64,000 nt of DNA from the NCBI GenBank assembly GCA_015654475.1, contig JAATGV010000011.1:1-64000 (forward strand), written 5' to 3'. The notes under the pieces were generated by a model. That model searched no databases. It was not told the origin of the DNA and saw only the letters and a list, made by a program, of their open reading frames with translations. The position numbers and the translations under genes are program-made. Positions 34,875 through 43,828 of this stretch are shown piece after piece (within the stretch, counting starts at the first letter, position 1; every line of letters starts with the position of its first letter). This DNA comes from Actinomycetales bacterium (GTDB lineage: Bacteria > Actinomycetota > Actinomycetes > Actinomycetales > Microbacteriaceae).

Positions 34875-35909
34875 CTACTTGAGCGACTTTCCTGCCGAAC
34901 CCAACTGGGTCGCGGACTGGACGACGCGAACAGCCATCGCGTTCTCAGCGGTAGCGCCCCATGCGCGGGGGTCGTAAACCTTCTTGTTGCCGACCTCGCC
35001 ATCGACCTTCAACACGCCGTCGTAGTTCGAGAACATGTGACCGGCAATGGCGCGCGTGAACGCGTACTGGGTATCGGTGTCGATGTTCATCTTGACGACA
35101 CCATTCGAAACAGCTGTAGCGATCTCGGCAGACGTGGAACCCGATCCACCATGGAAAACCAGGCTGAGCGGCTTCGCAGCAGTGCCATACTTTGCGGCAA
35201 GGCCTTGCTGAATCTCGCCGAGCAACTCTGGTCGCAACTTCACATTTCCTGGCTTGTAAACGCCATGAACGTTGCCGAATGTCAGCGCCGCGATGTATGC
35301 GCCCTGCTCTGAGTCGAGGCCGAGGCCGAGAGCCTCAACCGTCTTGACGCCGTCCTCGAGAGTGGTGTACAGATTCTCTCCAGCCTCACCCTTCACGCCA
35401 TCCTCTTCGCCACCCACAGCACCGATCTCCACCTCAAGGATGGCGCCGATTGCTTTAGTGCGCTTCTGAATCTGCTGCGCGATCTCCAAGTTCTCATCCA
35501 GCGGAATCGCCGAGCCATCCCACATGTGGGAGTTGAAGAATGCCGGGCGCCCTGCCTTGACCTCTTCCTCACTCGCTGCGATCAGCGGAAGCAAAAAGCT
35601 GTCCAAGTTCTGCTTAGGGCAGTGGTCAGTGTGCAACGCGACCCTGATCGAATACTTCTTGGCAACTTCGCGAACATACGCGACGGCAGCAAGAGCACCG
35701 GTTGGCATGTCCTTGATGCGCTGACCCGACAGGTAAGCGGCACCACCGGTCGTGATCTGAATGATGCCATCCGACTCGGCATCGGCAAGTCCGGCAAGGA
35801 CTGCATTAACGGTCTGCGACGACGAGACGTTGAACGCGGGGAAGGCGTAGCCTTTTTCCTTCGCGGTCTCAATCATTTCGCGATACTGCTCGGGTGTTGC
35901 GATGGGCAC
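34875..35909 (-). CDS. fbaA: Class II fructose-bisphosphate aldolase
   Basis: This 344-aa, zinc-dependent enzyme of glycolysis and gluconeogenesis splits fructose 1,6-bisphosphate. Zinc and substrate motifs are VALHTDHCPK, EVEIGAVGGEEDGV, GNVHGVYKPGNV, LVFHGGSGS and MNIDTDTQYAFT. The length and motifs fit the class IIA type. It converges with ispH and is divergent from rlmN. Confidence 0.95.
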   Translation of the reverse strand: MPIATPEQYREMIETAKEKGYAFPAFNVSSSQTVNAVLAGLADAESDGIIQITTGGAAYLSGQRIKDMPTGALAAVAYVREVAKKYSIRVALHTDHCPKQNLDSFLLPLIAASEEEVKAGRPAFFNSHMWDGSAIPLDENLEIAQQIQKRTKAIGAILEVEIGAVGGEEDGVKGEAGENLYTTLEDGVKTVEALGLGLDSEQGAYIAALTFGNVHGVYKPGNVKLRPELLGEIQQGLAAKYGTAAKPLSLVFHGGSGSTSAEIATAVSNGVVKMNIDTDTQYAFTRAIAGHMFSNYDGVLKVDGEVGNKKVYDPRAWGATAENAMAVRVVQSATQLGSAGKSLK

Positions 35910-36056
35910 GGGGCCTCCTCATGAAAGTGTGCGTCTGGGCATTGGCGGTTGCCTCTCCCAGGTTTCGCTGACAACATTCCATAGTAGTCCGGGTGGTTGG
36001 GGCGAGTCAGGGCACTTTGTTGGGTTCGGCCAGTAAACGGGTCCCAGGATGCAAGA

Positions 36057-37334
36057 ATGGTGGACATGGCCGAAAACCCGCGCAAAACACCACCCGCATC
36101 GACGGCCACAGCACCGGTCACGCGGGCTACCGATCCATCGGGTCGTCCCCAGGCGGGACCGCAGATTCGACCCCAGATTCGACCCCAAACAGAAGGATGG
36201 TCGCAGAAGGCCGGGCCGGACGGCCGCCCGCTGCTGCAGTTCGCCGAACCCAAGAAGTCGATGCCGGCCACCCACCTCGCAGACCTCACCCTCGAAGAGC
36301 GCACTGCCGCCGTGGTTGCTGCAGGGCTGCCCGGCTACCGTGCCGCGCAAGTATCGCGGCACTATTTCGTGCACTCCACCACTGACCCCGAACAGATGAC
36401 GGATCTACCCGCATCCATTCGCTCGGGCCTCACCGCGTCACTGTTTCCGCCGCTGCTCACCGAAGTCAAACGACTCAAGACCGACAACGGCGATACCATC
36501 AAGTTCTTGTGGCGGCTCTTCGATGGGGCGCTCGTCGAATCGGTGCTGATGCGCTACCCGGGGCGGATTACGTTGTGCGTCTCGAGCGAGGCCGGCTGTG
36601 GCATGAACTGCCCCTTCTGCGCAACCGGGCAGCAAGGGTTGACGCGTAATCTGTCGACTGCGGAAATCGTGGATCAGGTGGTGCAAGCCAACAAGGTTGT
36701 CGCTTCAGGAGACCTTGGTGGCGTTGTGCGCGAGGGGGAACGTGTTTCGAACATCGTGTTCATGGGCATGGGTGAGCCGCTTGCCAACTACAACCGCGTG
36801 CTTTCGGCTGTGCGGCGCATGATCGCCGACGCGCCGGAAGGCCTTGGCATGTCGGCGCGGCACATCACCGTATCCTCCGTTGGGCTCGTCCCCGCGATTC
36901 GTCGACTGACCGCTGAGAAGATTCCCGTAACCTTCGCGCTTTCGCTACATGCTCCCGACGATGAGTTGCGAGACGAACTCATCCCTGTGAACAGCAGGTG
37001 GAAAGTGGATGAGGCGCTCGATGCCGCGTACGAGTTCTACGCAGCAACCGGTCGGCGCGTTTCGATCGAGTACGCGCTTATCAAAGATATGAACGACCAC
37101 GGCTGGCGAGCTGATCTGCTTGGCGAAAAACTCAATGCCCGCGGGCGCGGCTGGGTACATGTCAACCCGATCCCGCTCAACCCCACGCCCGGCTCCATTT
37201 GGACGGCGTCGGAGCCTGACGTGACGCATGAGTTTGTACGCCGCCTCGAAGCTGCGGGCATCGTCACGACGTTGCGCGACACGCGTGGCAAAGAGATCGA
37301 TGGTGCGTGCGGGCAGCTCGCCGCCGCAGACTAG
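36057..37334 (+). CDS. rlmN: Dual-specificity 23S rRNA/tRNA adenine-C2 methyltransferase
   Basis: The ATG at 36057 (425 aa) or the one at 36066 is the likely start; the frame is open to 35997. RlmN is a radical SAM enzyme that methylates A2503 of 23S rRNA and A37 of some tRNAs. The cluster motif is CGMNCPFC, followed by [11 protein letters not shown] and [11 protein letters not shown]. The methyl-carrying Cys lies near the end in DGACGQLA. The first 75 residues are a Pro/Thr-rich extension with a small direct repeat (RPQIRPQ) not usual for the family. Confidence 0.93.
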   Translation: MVDMAENPRKTPPASTATAPVTRATDPSGRPQAGPQIRPQIRPQTEGWSQKAGPDGRPLLQFAEPKKSMPATHLADLTLEERTAAVVAAGLPGYRAAQVSRHYFVHSTTDPEQMTDLPASIRSGLTASLFPPLLTEVKRLKTDNGDTIKFLWRLFDGALVESVLMRYPGRITLCVSSEAGCGMNCPFCATGQQGLTRNLSTAEIVDQVVQANKVVASGDLGGVVREGERVSNIVFMGMGEPLANYNRVLSAVRRMIADAPEGLGMSARHITVSSVGLVPAIRRLTAEKIPVTFALSLHAPDDELRDELIPVNSRWKVDEALDAAYEFYAATGRRVSIEYALIKDMNDHGWRADLLGEKLNARGRGWVHVNPIPLNPTPGSIWTASEPDVTHEFVRRLEAAGIVTTLRDTRGKEIDGACGQLAAAD

Positions 37335-37610
37335 TTGCTGTTTTTCGCTGCGCACTCATTGCCCTCGCCAGTTCGTCGTTGTCTACGCTGACGGAGTGCT
37401 GTTCCTGCCGACTAGTCGCTCTCTTCGTTGGCTAGCTGGCCTCTACTTGCCTCCTAGCTGTTGTTCCTCGCTGGCTAGCTGCTCTCCCTGCCTGTCGGCT
37501 GCTGTTTTTCGCAGTAGTCGCTCTGCTAGCTATTTGGCACTCTTTTTCTGTTTCGGCAGTTTCGTGGCGTCTCAGCTAGCTCGGCACCTTGCGAAGCCAG
37601 AGTTTTGGTA
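37335..37610. other. Gene-free stretch with a cluster of CTAG sites
   Basis: No gene is seen. CTAG occurs at 37412, 37432, 37454, 37475, 37526 and 37576, plus 37331 across the rlmN stop. Most lie in a repeated GGCTAGCTGGC or CTAGCTG context with T/C-rich spacers. CTAG is normally rare in bacterial DNA. Confidence 0.6.
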
Positions 37611-37616
37611 GGGGGG

Positions 37617-37694
37617 TTGCAGCTAACAGAGGAAATGCTCGACCTCGACGTCACTATTCTTTCGAAGCCCCCGCATTTCCTCTGTTAGCTGCAA
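37617..37694. repeat. Dispersed palindromic element B, copy 1 (78 bp)
   Basis: A perfect 22-bp inverted repeat (37617-37638 with 37673-37694) encloses a 34-nt loop. Its core GCTAACAGAGGAAATGC is shared with copy 2 at 49529-49612, and both loops contain CTATTCT (on opposite strands). Confidence 0.9.
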
Positions 37695-37813
37695 CGTCGC
37701 ACGGCAAAAGCCGCGCCGCCACAGCAATCGATGTCGCACACGCGCGGCTGGTCATGTGCCAGCACGCTATTCTGAGATCGAACGTGTATCGACCACAAGG
37801 AAGCGACCCCCTT

Positions 37814-38788
37814 ATGTCTGAATCACCTATTCATCCCGATCGAAATCTTGCGCTTGAACTGGTTCGCGCAACTGAGGCAGCGGCAATCCGTTCGACACCG
37901 TGGATCGGGCGTGGTGAGAAGAACTCGGTCGATGGCGCCGCGGTTGACGCAATGCGTGCATTTTTGAGCACCGTGTCGATGGATGGTGTTGTGGTCATTG
38001 GCGAGGGCGAGAAGGACAAAGCCCCGATGCTGTTCAACGGTGAACACGTGGGCAATGGGGATGGGCCAGTCTGCGATGTGGCGGTCGATCCGATTGATGG
38101 CACGAGCCTGGCAGCTGCAGGCAAGCCGAATGCTGTGTCAGTGCTTGCAGTCTCTGATCGGGGGGCGATGTATGACCCTTCTGCGGTGTTTTACATGGAG
38201 AAGCTCGTCGTTGGGCCGGCGGGTGTTGACGCGTGCAGCCTTGAGCTGACTCCGGAAGAGAACATTCGGGAACTGGCCAAAGCCAAGAAGAAGCCTGTTT
38301 CTGAAATTGTTGTCGTGGTCTTGGAACGCCCGCGGCACGTCGAATTGATCGACCGTATTCGTGCGGCCGGTGCCAGGACGACGCTCATCGGAGATGGCGA
38401 TGTCATTGGGGGCATCGATGCGGCGCGTGCCTGGAGCAATACCGATCTGCTGCTTGGCACGGGCGGAACGCCGGAGGGCATCATTACCGCGGCCGCGATC
38501 AAGGGCATTGGCGGCAAAATCGAGGGCAGGTTGGCCCCGCGTGACGAGGCTGAGAAGAAGCGCGCCTTGGATGCTGGCCATGATCTGGGCCGCATCCTTT
38601 CGACGGACGACCTGGTCACGAGTGACAACTGCTATTTCGTGGCGACTGGCGTCACCGATGGTTTGATCCTTCCTGGCGTCTCGTATGTGCGCCAGGGATA
38701 CGTGCGTACCAACTCGATCGTGCTGCGATCGAAGTCGGGCACATGGCGCACGATTGAAGCGGAACACCGCATCGACAAGTGGTTTTAG
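37814..38788 (+). CDS. glpX: Class II fructose-1,6-bisphosphatase
   Basis: The ATG at 37814 (324 aa, [18 protein letters not shown]) has AAGGAAG upstream. GlpX is the gluconeogenic phosphatase and the only FBPase in many actinobacteria. Visible metal and substrate motifs are [66 protein letters not shown] and FVATGVTDG. It forms a functional pair with fbaA nearby. Confidence 0.95.
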   Translation: MSESPIHPDRNLALELVRATEAAAIRSTPWIGRGEKNSVDGAAVDAMRAFLSTVSMDGVVVIGEGEKDKAPMLFNGEHVGNGDGPVCDVAVDPIDGTSLAAAGKPNAVSVLAVSDRGAMYDPSAVFYMEKLVVGPAGVDACSLELTPEENIRELAKAKKKPVSEIVVVVLERPRHVELIDRIRAAGARTTLIGDGDVIGGIDAARAWSNTDLLLGTGGTPEGIITAAAIKGIGGKIEGRLAPRDEAEKKRALDAGHDLGRILSTDDLVTSDNCYFVATGVTDGLILPGVSYVRQGYVRTNSIVLRSKSGTWRTIEAEHRIDKWF

Positions 38789-38873
38789 GTTGGCAGCTGA
38801 CCCAGGCTGATTTTTTTGGCGGAGCCTGGTTTTAAGGAGTCTGCTTAGGGGGCCGGCTAAAGATAGAGAGTTT

Positions 38874-38892
38874 GGCCAGAGTCTGGCCTTTT
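38874..38892 (+). terminator. Candidate terminator for glpX
   Basis: GGCCAG and CTGGCC form a tight 6-bp stem with a 3-nt loop followed by TTTT, between convergent glpX and rmuC. Confidence 0.5.
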
Positions 38893-38906
38893 AGGCGACC
38901 AAGTTT

Positions 38907-40223
38907 TCAGGCCCCCGGAGCCGTCAGTTCAACGGCATCATCAGCACTTGAAAGCTCGGGCGCTGTCAGAGAGACAGGGGCCTTATCGATTTGGCGTGGT
39001 GCTCCGATGAGCTTTGTTTCGTCGATGCGTGCAAACTTACGCGCAGTGACCAGTACTCTGCCCTCGAGCGAACTGGCGAATCCGTTGTAATTGACTACCG
39101 TGGATTCGATGGCACGGCCCAGCTTTTCCGCGTGCTCGCCGAGCACTCGCATGCGATCGTACAGTTCTTGCGACAGATCGAAGAGCTTCTTCGCGTCTTC
39201 CGTGAGCAGATCCTGCTGCCACGCGAAGGCAACAGTTTTGAGTACAGACCACAGGGCCACCGGGGAGGCGAGGGCGACCCGCTTGCCGAAGGCATACTCC
39301 AGCAATGTGGGGTCAGCCTCGAGCGCCGATGAGAGGAGCGACTCGCTGGGGATGAACGCGACAACGAAATCCGGGCTGCCGTCGACCGCCTGCCAATATG
39401 CTTTGCTCGCGAGCGTATCGACATGCGAGCGCACTGCCTTGACGTGCTCGGACATGAGTGCCTTGCGTCGGCCGGCCTCGTCGGGCGCTCCAATCAATCC
39501 GCCATCGGTTGCCTGAATGTAGGACGAGAATGGTACTTTCGCATCGATAGGCACAGCCTTTCCACCAGGCATGCGCAGGATCATGTCTGGGCGCTGCCGA
39601 CCGAAGTCGCTGTTGACGCTTGTCTGAGTCTCGAAGTCGACGTGCTCAATCAGACCCGCAGCCTGGACGATGTTGCGCAACTGCGCCTCACCCCAGGCCC
39701 CGCGCACGCTGTTCGACTTGAGTGCACCCACGAGATCGCTTGTTGCGGCACGCAACTCGGTGTCGGCCTGGTGCGACTGCTTGAGCTGTTCAGCCAGAGA
39801 GCCGTACTGTGTTGCGCGTTGCGACTCGAGTTCGGCGATCTTCGTCTGCATCGCGCGCAAGTTCTCTTGTACAGGCGACAATGCCTGCAAGACCTTGTTC
39901 TCTTGCTGTTGTGCTGCCTGTTGCTGGCGTTGTTGCTCAGTCAACTGCACGACTTGCTCGCGCAGCGTGTCGCGAGCTGCCTCTGCAGAGGCAGCGGCAG
40001 CGGTTGCTGCTGTGACCAACTCGGTCTGATGCGAGATTGTTGCAGCGTGCTCTTGTACCTGCGTCGTCAACTCGGTGATCCTCAGTGCCGACTGATCGAG
40101 AAGCGGCTGAAGCGGATTCGGCTGGTTCCTTGCCCGCGATCCCGCGAACACGAAACCTGCACCCGCGCCGAGGGCGAGAGCCAAGATCGCGACCAAAAAC
40201 GTGACGAAAACATCCATGCGCAC
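38907..40223 (-). CDS. rmuC: RmuC-family DNA recombination protein
   Basis: This 438-aa protein starts with a membrane helix (VFVTFLVAILALALGAGAGFVFAG). A long coiled coil (about 45-165), rich in Gln, Glu and Ala with LTEQQRQQQAAQQQENKVLQ, follows. The RmuC domain shows NSVRGAWGEAQLRNIVQAAGL, RPDMILRMPGGKAVPIDAKVPFSSY and VAFIPSESLLSSALEADP. RmuC limits inversions at short inverted repeats in E. coli, which is of interest in a region this rich in palindromes. The second Met (MDVF) may be the true start. Confidence 0.92.
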   Translation of the reverse strand: MRMDVFVTFLVAILALALGAGAGFVFAGSRARNQPNPLQPLLDQSALRITELTTQVQEHAATISHQTELVTAATAAAASAEAARDTLREQVVQLTEQQRQQQAAQQQENKVLQALSPVQENLRAMQTKIAELESQRATQYGSLAEQLKQSHQADTELRAATSDLVGALKSNSVRGAWGEAQLRNIVQAAGLIEHVDFETQTSVNSDFGRQRPDMILRMPGGKAVPIDAKVPFSSYIQATDGGLIGAPDEAGRRKALMSEHVKAVRSHVDTLASKAYWQAVDGSPDFVVAFIPSESLLSSALEADPTLLEYAFGKRVALASPVALWSVLKTVAFAWQQDLLTEDAKKLFDLSQELYDRMRVLGEHAEKLGRAIESTVVNYNGFASSLEGRVLVTARKFARIDETKLIGAPRQIDKAPVSLTAPELSSADDAVELTAPGA

Positions 40224-40378
40224 AGTCTGCCAGCATCCACCGACACGAATGACTCAGACATGACGATGTCGGGATCATCGTGCTGGGCGAAACATGGCGC
40301 AGACTACGGGGACGCAGGATTTGATGTCAGGCAGTGGCTGGGTTACCCCAATCGCGTGCGCTGGCCTGCGGCGAGACC

Positions 40379-40942
40379 TTAGCGGGCAGCACCAAACTCA
40401 CCGACGAACCAGTCCCACAATTCTCGACTGCATTCGGCAACAACATCGTCCCATAACGTCTCGGCGCCCTCGTTCGCGTTATCCGAGATCGACTTCAGCA
40501 CCCGGATCGGTACGCCGTGTCGTTGCGCGACCCACACATATGCGTAAGTTTCCATGTCGAGTATTTGCGCGCCCATCCCACGAATGAGCCTGCCACGCTC
40601 CGAATCCCCGACGAAGCTGTCACCCGTTGCGATCGTCAATCCGTCGCGTGCGAGTTCAAGCCGAGCCGGCAACGACACATGCTGGCCGACTACGCCATCC
40701 AGATCGGTCACATCGTGCTGAAACGCGGAACCGACCTCAAAGACGCCGCGGCCAAGGCCCGGATCAACCGATCCTGCGGTGCCGAGCACCAGAACTTCGC
40801 TGACCTTCCCGGTGAGAATCGTCTCGGTCAACGCGACCGCTGCCGAGAGCTTGCCTGGGCCTGTGATGAGGCGGTCCCAGCCGGGGATGTCGGCGGGGAA
40901 GGCCTGAAGTTCGGATGCGAGAGCCGCGACAAGAAGTTTCAT
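40379..40942 (-). CDS. Nucleosidase of the MTA/SAH (PNP-UDP) family
   Basis: The ATG at 40942 (187 aa, MKLLVAALASELQAF) or the one 9 nt upstream is the likely start. Features are the N-terminal VAALASELQAF, ITGPGKLSAAVALT and VLVLGTAGSVDPGLGRGVFEVG, the catalytic acid region LDMETYAYVWVAQRHGVP and SISDNANE with the active-site Asp. The chain is shorter than typical MTA/SAH nucleosidase (about 230 aa), and the substrate may be futalosine, MTA or SAH. Confidence 0.8.
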   Translation of the reverse strand: MKLLVAALASELQAFPADIPGWDRLITGPGKLSAAVALTETILTGKVSEVLVLGTAGSVDPGLGRGVFEVGSAFQHDVTDLDGVVGQHVSLPARLELARDGLTIATGDSFVGDSERGRLIRGMGAQILDMETYAYVWVAQRHGVPIRVLKSISDNANEGAETLWDDVVAECSRELWDWFVGEFGAAR

Positions 40943-41392
40943 GAGAACCATTGTGGCGGATGTGCGACCGAGTTCGTGGCGGCGGGTCGGGCGGGGACTG
41001 CGGCTTGGGGCACCGGAACTGCGATCGTGCATGCGTGGCCATGTTGTGCATCACGTTGAGCTGCGAAAGCTCCATCTCGTCATTACGGTGCGTCCGCGGC
41101 CACGCGGCGTGCGCCTATCAGCCGCCGAACCCGCGCCATCCCGACGAGAAAATGCAGACGCCCCCACGCGAACGATCGCACGAACCATGACCACGGGCTG
41201 GAGGACCGTCTTTAGTGGGCGCGAAAGTCGTCGTGTCGGCGGCGGAGGTGTTCGATTGGGAGCGTCTGCATGTTCTGCATGTTCGCCGACTCGGATTTCC
41301 TCGCACTCGCACACCTACCGCTCAAGGCCTCGCCGATCCACCAGGCCCCGATCCTCATACATACCCGCGCCCCTGCCGGTACGATGGCTTGC
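40943..41392. other. Intergenic region between the nucleosidase and ychF genes
   Basis: Apart from the element A copy at 41154-41269, I see no gene, promoter or ribosome binding site here. Open frames crossing it are low-quality high-GC shadows. Confidence 0.5.
41154..41269. repeat. Dispersed inverted-repeat element A (116 bp)
   Basis: The left arm GCAGACGCCCCCACGCGAA (41154-41172) and right arm TTCGATTGGGAGCGTCTGC (41251-41269) are bounded exactly like the copy at 26966-27081, with the same 116-bp total length, but with more arm mismatches. Confidence 0.8.
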
Positions 41393-42466
41393 GTGGCTTT
41401 AACTATCGGCATCGTCGGCCTGCCCAATGTCGGCAAATCAACCCTGTTCAACGCTCTGACCAAGAATCAGGTGCTTGCGGCGAACTATCCGTTTGCCACG
41501 ATTGAGCCCAACATCGGCGTCGTCAATTTGCCGGACCCGCGCCTTGCCGCGCTGGCCCAGATTTTCGGTTCCGAAAAGCTCGTTCCTGCCCCGGTTTCGT
41601 TTGTGGATATCGCAGGCATCGTGAAGGGTGCGAGCGAGGGTGAGGGCCTCGGCAACCAGTTCTTGGCGAACATCCGTGAGGCTGACGCGATCGCCATCGT
41701 GTCGCGCGGGTTCGCTGACCCCGATGTGGTGCATGTGGATGGGTCGGTGGATGCCGCTCGCGATATCGAGACGATCCTGACCGAGCTGGTGCTGGCCGAT
41801 TTGCAGACTGTTGAGAAGGCGATCCCGCGTTTCGAGAAGGAGGCGCGCAACAAGAAGCTCGATGCGTCGGTGCTTGCTGCGGCGCAAGGGGCACAGGCCG
41901 CCCTGGATGCCGGCACCCCGATTTCTCACGCCAAGGGCGTCGACGCGGAGGCGTTGCGCGAACTCGGCCTGTTGACGAACAAGCCAATCGTGTATGTCTT
42001 CAATGTGGATGAGTCGGTGCTGTCTGATCCGTCGGCTCGGGCCGCGCTTGCCGCGCTGGTGGCCCCCGCCGAAGCTATTTTCTTGGACGCCAAGGTGGAG
42101 TCGGAGCTGATCGATTTGGAGGCAGATGAAGCGCGGGAGTTGCTTGCCTCAATGGGGCAGGATGAGTCGGGTCTCGACCAGCTGGCGCGCATCGGCTTCG
42201 AGGCTCTTGGGCTGCAGACTTACTTGACGGCTGGGCCGAAGGAGACCCGCGCCTGGACGATCCATAAGGGCTGGACGGCCCCACAGGCGGCCGGCGTGAT
42301 CCACACCGACTTCCAAAAAGGTTTTATCAAGGCCGAAATCGTCTCGTTCGACGACCTCATTGCGGCGGGTTCTATGGCTGAGGCGAAGGCCGCCGGCAAG
42401 GTGCGCATGGAGGGCAAGGATTATGTGATGGCGGACGGCGACGTGGTGGAGTTCCGTCACAGTTAG
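41393..42466 (+). CDS. ychF: Redox-regulated ATPase/GTPase YchF (Obg family)
   Basis: The GTG at 41393 (357 aa, MALTIGIVGLPN) fits the family; an ATG 9 nt upstream is an alternative. YchF binds ATP, associates with ribosomes and is linked to oxidative-stress control. Motifs are GLPNVGKSTLFNALT (P-loop), VDIAGIVKGASEGEGLGNQF (G3), the NVDE variant of the G4 site, and a C-terminal TGS domain ending MEGKDYVMADGDVVEFR. The last residues are HS, whereas the usual family end is RFNV; see the tail fragments at 43072 and 44650. Confidence 0.95.
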   Translation: MALTIGIVGLPNVGKSTLFNALTKNQVLAANYPFATIEPNIGVVNLPDPRLAALAQIFGSEKLVPAPVSFVDIAGIVKGASEGEGLGNQFLANIREADAIAIVSRGFADPDVVHVDGSVDAARDIETILTELVLADLQTVEKAIPRFEKEARNKKLDASVLAAAQGAQAALDAGTPISHAKGVDAEALRELGLLTNKPIVYVFNVDESVLSDPSARAALAALVAPAEAIFLDAKVESELIDLEADEARELLASMGQDESGLDQLARIGFEALGLQTYLTAGPKETRAWTIHKGWTAPQAAGVIHTDFQKGFIKAEIVSFDDLIAAGSMAEAKAAGKVRMEGKDYVMADGDVVEFRHS

Positions 42467-42490
42467 GTATCTGATGAATAGGTTGAGTGA

Positions 42491-43045
42491 ATGCCATCAA
42501 GTATGAAGATTCGCGCGAGGCTCAACATCGCCATCGGCGAGCAGCACATGATCCGGGTGGGGCGTGCGCCGAAGTTCGCTGACCACCTTGATGGATTTGT
42601 GGTGGCCGTTGGCGACCAGTGGGCGCTCATCGCCCAGTCGTCTGAGGGCGGCTTCTTCAACGGTTACGCTGCTTTCCGCCTCAGTGATGTGGACAGCGTT
42701 AGCCGTGACAAGACGTTTGAGACTGCCTTCGCGAAGACGCAACCTGAGTGGCCTCCGGTCTGCCCGTTTGAGATCGACTTGAACTCGACTACTGGTGTTC
42801 TGGAAGGGCTGGGGCGTGAAGGCGCGCTCATCGGAATCCAGAAGGAAAACGAACGCAGCGCCATCTGGATCGGTAAGCTTGACGAGGTGCGGAAGCGTGT
42901 GGTGTACCTGCATGAGGTTCGGCCTGATGCAACCTGGCATCCGGCTCCGCTTGGGTACAAGTTGAAGGCGATCACCATGGTCGAAGTGGCGACTCACTAT
43001 CTTCGGGGGCTGGCCGCTATTGCCGGAACGGAGCCAGCTTCATGA
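42491..43045 (+). CDS. Hypothetical 184-aa protein on an apparent insertion in the ychF 3' end
   Basis: I do not recognise a family. The protein is soluble in character and mixed alpha/beta, with MIRVGRAPKFADHLDGFVVAVGDQWALIAQ, FFNGYAAFRLSDVDSV and GALIGIQKENERSAIWIGKLDE. The repeated beta-strand pattern suggests a small barrel or a WYL-like binding fold, but this is a guess. It starts 25 nt after ychF. It lies inside a segment flanked by a 12-bp direct repeat (42445-42456 and 43071-43082), so it is likely the cargo of an insertion. Confidence 0.65.
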   Translation: MPSSMKIRARLNIAIGEQHMIRVGRAPKFADHLDGFVVAVGDQWALIAQSSEGGFFNGYAAFRLSDVDSVSRDKTFETAFAKTQPEWPPVCPFEIDLNSTTGVLEGLGREGALIGIQKENERSAIWIGKLDEVRKRVVYLHEVRPDATWHPAPLGYKLKAITMVEVATHYLRGLAAIAGTEPAS

Positions 43046-43071
43046 CGTTGATCAAGGAGCATCATTACCCG

Positions 43072-43095
43072 GTGGAGTTCCGCTTCAACGTGTGA
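43072..43095 (+). pseudogene. Displaced ychF C-terminal tail
   Basis: The codons read VEFRFNV-stop, the usual C-terminus of YchF, although the intact gene 626 bp upstream ends VEFRHS. The shared GGTGGAGTTCCG makes a direct repeat with 42445-42456. This looks like the original gene end left behind by an insertion. The fragment is short, so the family match carries the argument. Confidence 0.6.
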
Positions 43096-43213
43096 TATTC
43101 GGCGATCTTCGAGTCGGCCTCAAGCCAATGCCGGATGTTGGGTTTGGCCTTGGCACCGTGAGAACCTGCAATCAGCACGAGGCGGCGTTATCGTCAGTGA
43201 TACCCTGACACGG

Positions 43214-43702
43214 GTGAGCACGGACACGCAGGGCAACGCCGACAGTTCTGGAGCGGTGGAGATCCACACCGATGGTGGATGCGCGCCGAACCCTGGACCG
43301 GGCGGCTGGGGTGCCGTGTTGCGCTACGGGGATCAGGTTCGTGAGATGAGCGGAGGCGACCGCGGCCCCACGACAAACAACCGCATGGAGTTGATGGCGG
43401 CGATCATGGCGTTGGAGGCGCTGACCCGTCCATGCCGAGTGGAGTTGTACACCGACAGCACGTACCTTCGTAGCGGCATCACCTCTTGGATTCACGGGTG
43501 GAAGAAAAACGGCTGGCGTACCGCCGACCGCAAGCCGGTCAAGAACGTGGAACTCTGGCAGCGGTTGGATGTCGCCTGTCAACGTCATGACATCAGCTGG
43601 CATTGGGTGAAAGGCCACGCAGGCAATCCCGATAATGAGCGCGCCGACGAACTTGTCGCACAAGGCCGCGCCGCGGCGAGCGTCTCAGGAACGAGTGACT
43701 GA
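43214..43702 (+). CDS. rnhA: Ribonuclease HI
   Basis: The GTG start gives 162 aa. The enzyme cuts the RNA strand of RNA-DNA hybrids. The four catalytic acids are visible in [20 protein letters not shown] (Asp), [11 protein letters not shown] (Glu), [11 protein letters not shown] (Asp) and [12 protein letters not shown] (Asp). The basic [20 protein letters not shown] loop is the hybrid-binding handle seen in E. coli RNase HI. Confidence 0.95.
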   Translation: MSTDTQGNADSSGAVEIHTDGGCAPNPGPGGWGAVLRYGDQVREMSGGDRGPTTNNRMELMAAIMALEALTRPCRVELYTDSTYLRSGITSWIHGWKKNGWRTADRKPVKNVELWQRLDVACQRHDISWHWVKGHAGNPDNERADELVAQGRAAASVSGTSD

Positions 43703-43752
43703 CAATGACGATTTTTTCTGAACCCTGGTGAATTCACGGCGCAGGATGCGAT

Positions 43753-43779
43753 GGACACTGTAGTTTGAGGGACACTGTA
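43753..43779 (+). promoter_or_regulatory. Direct repeat upstream of the activase gene
   Basis: GGACACTGTA occurs at 43753-43762 and again at 43770-43779, a 17-bp period, 50-75 bp before the activase GTG. Paired direct sites of this spacing could bind a regulator. Confidence 0.4.
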
Positions 43780-43828
43780 TTTATGGAGTTGGCGGATTTC
43801 CCGCCTCTGAACGGTAGGGGCTGGTCGC

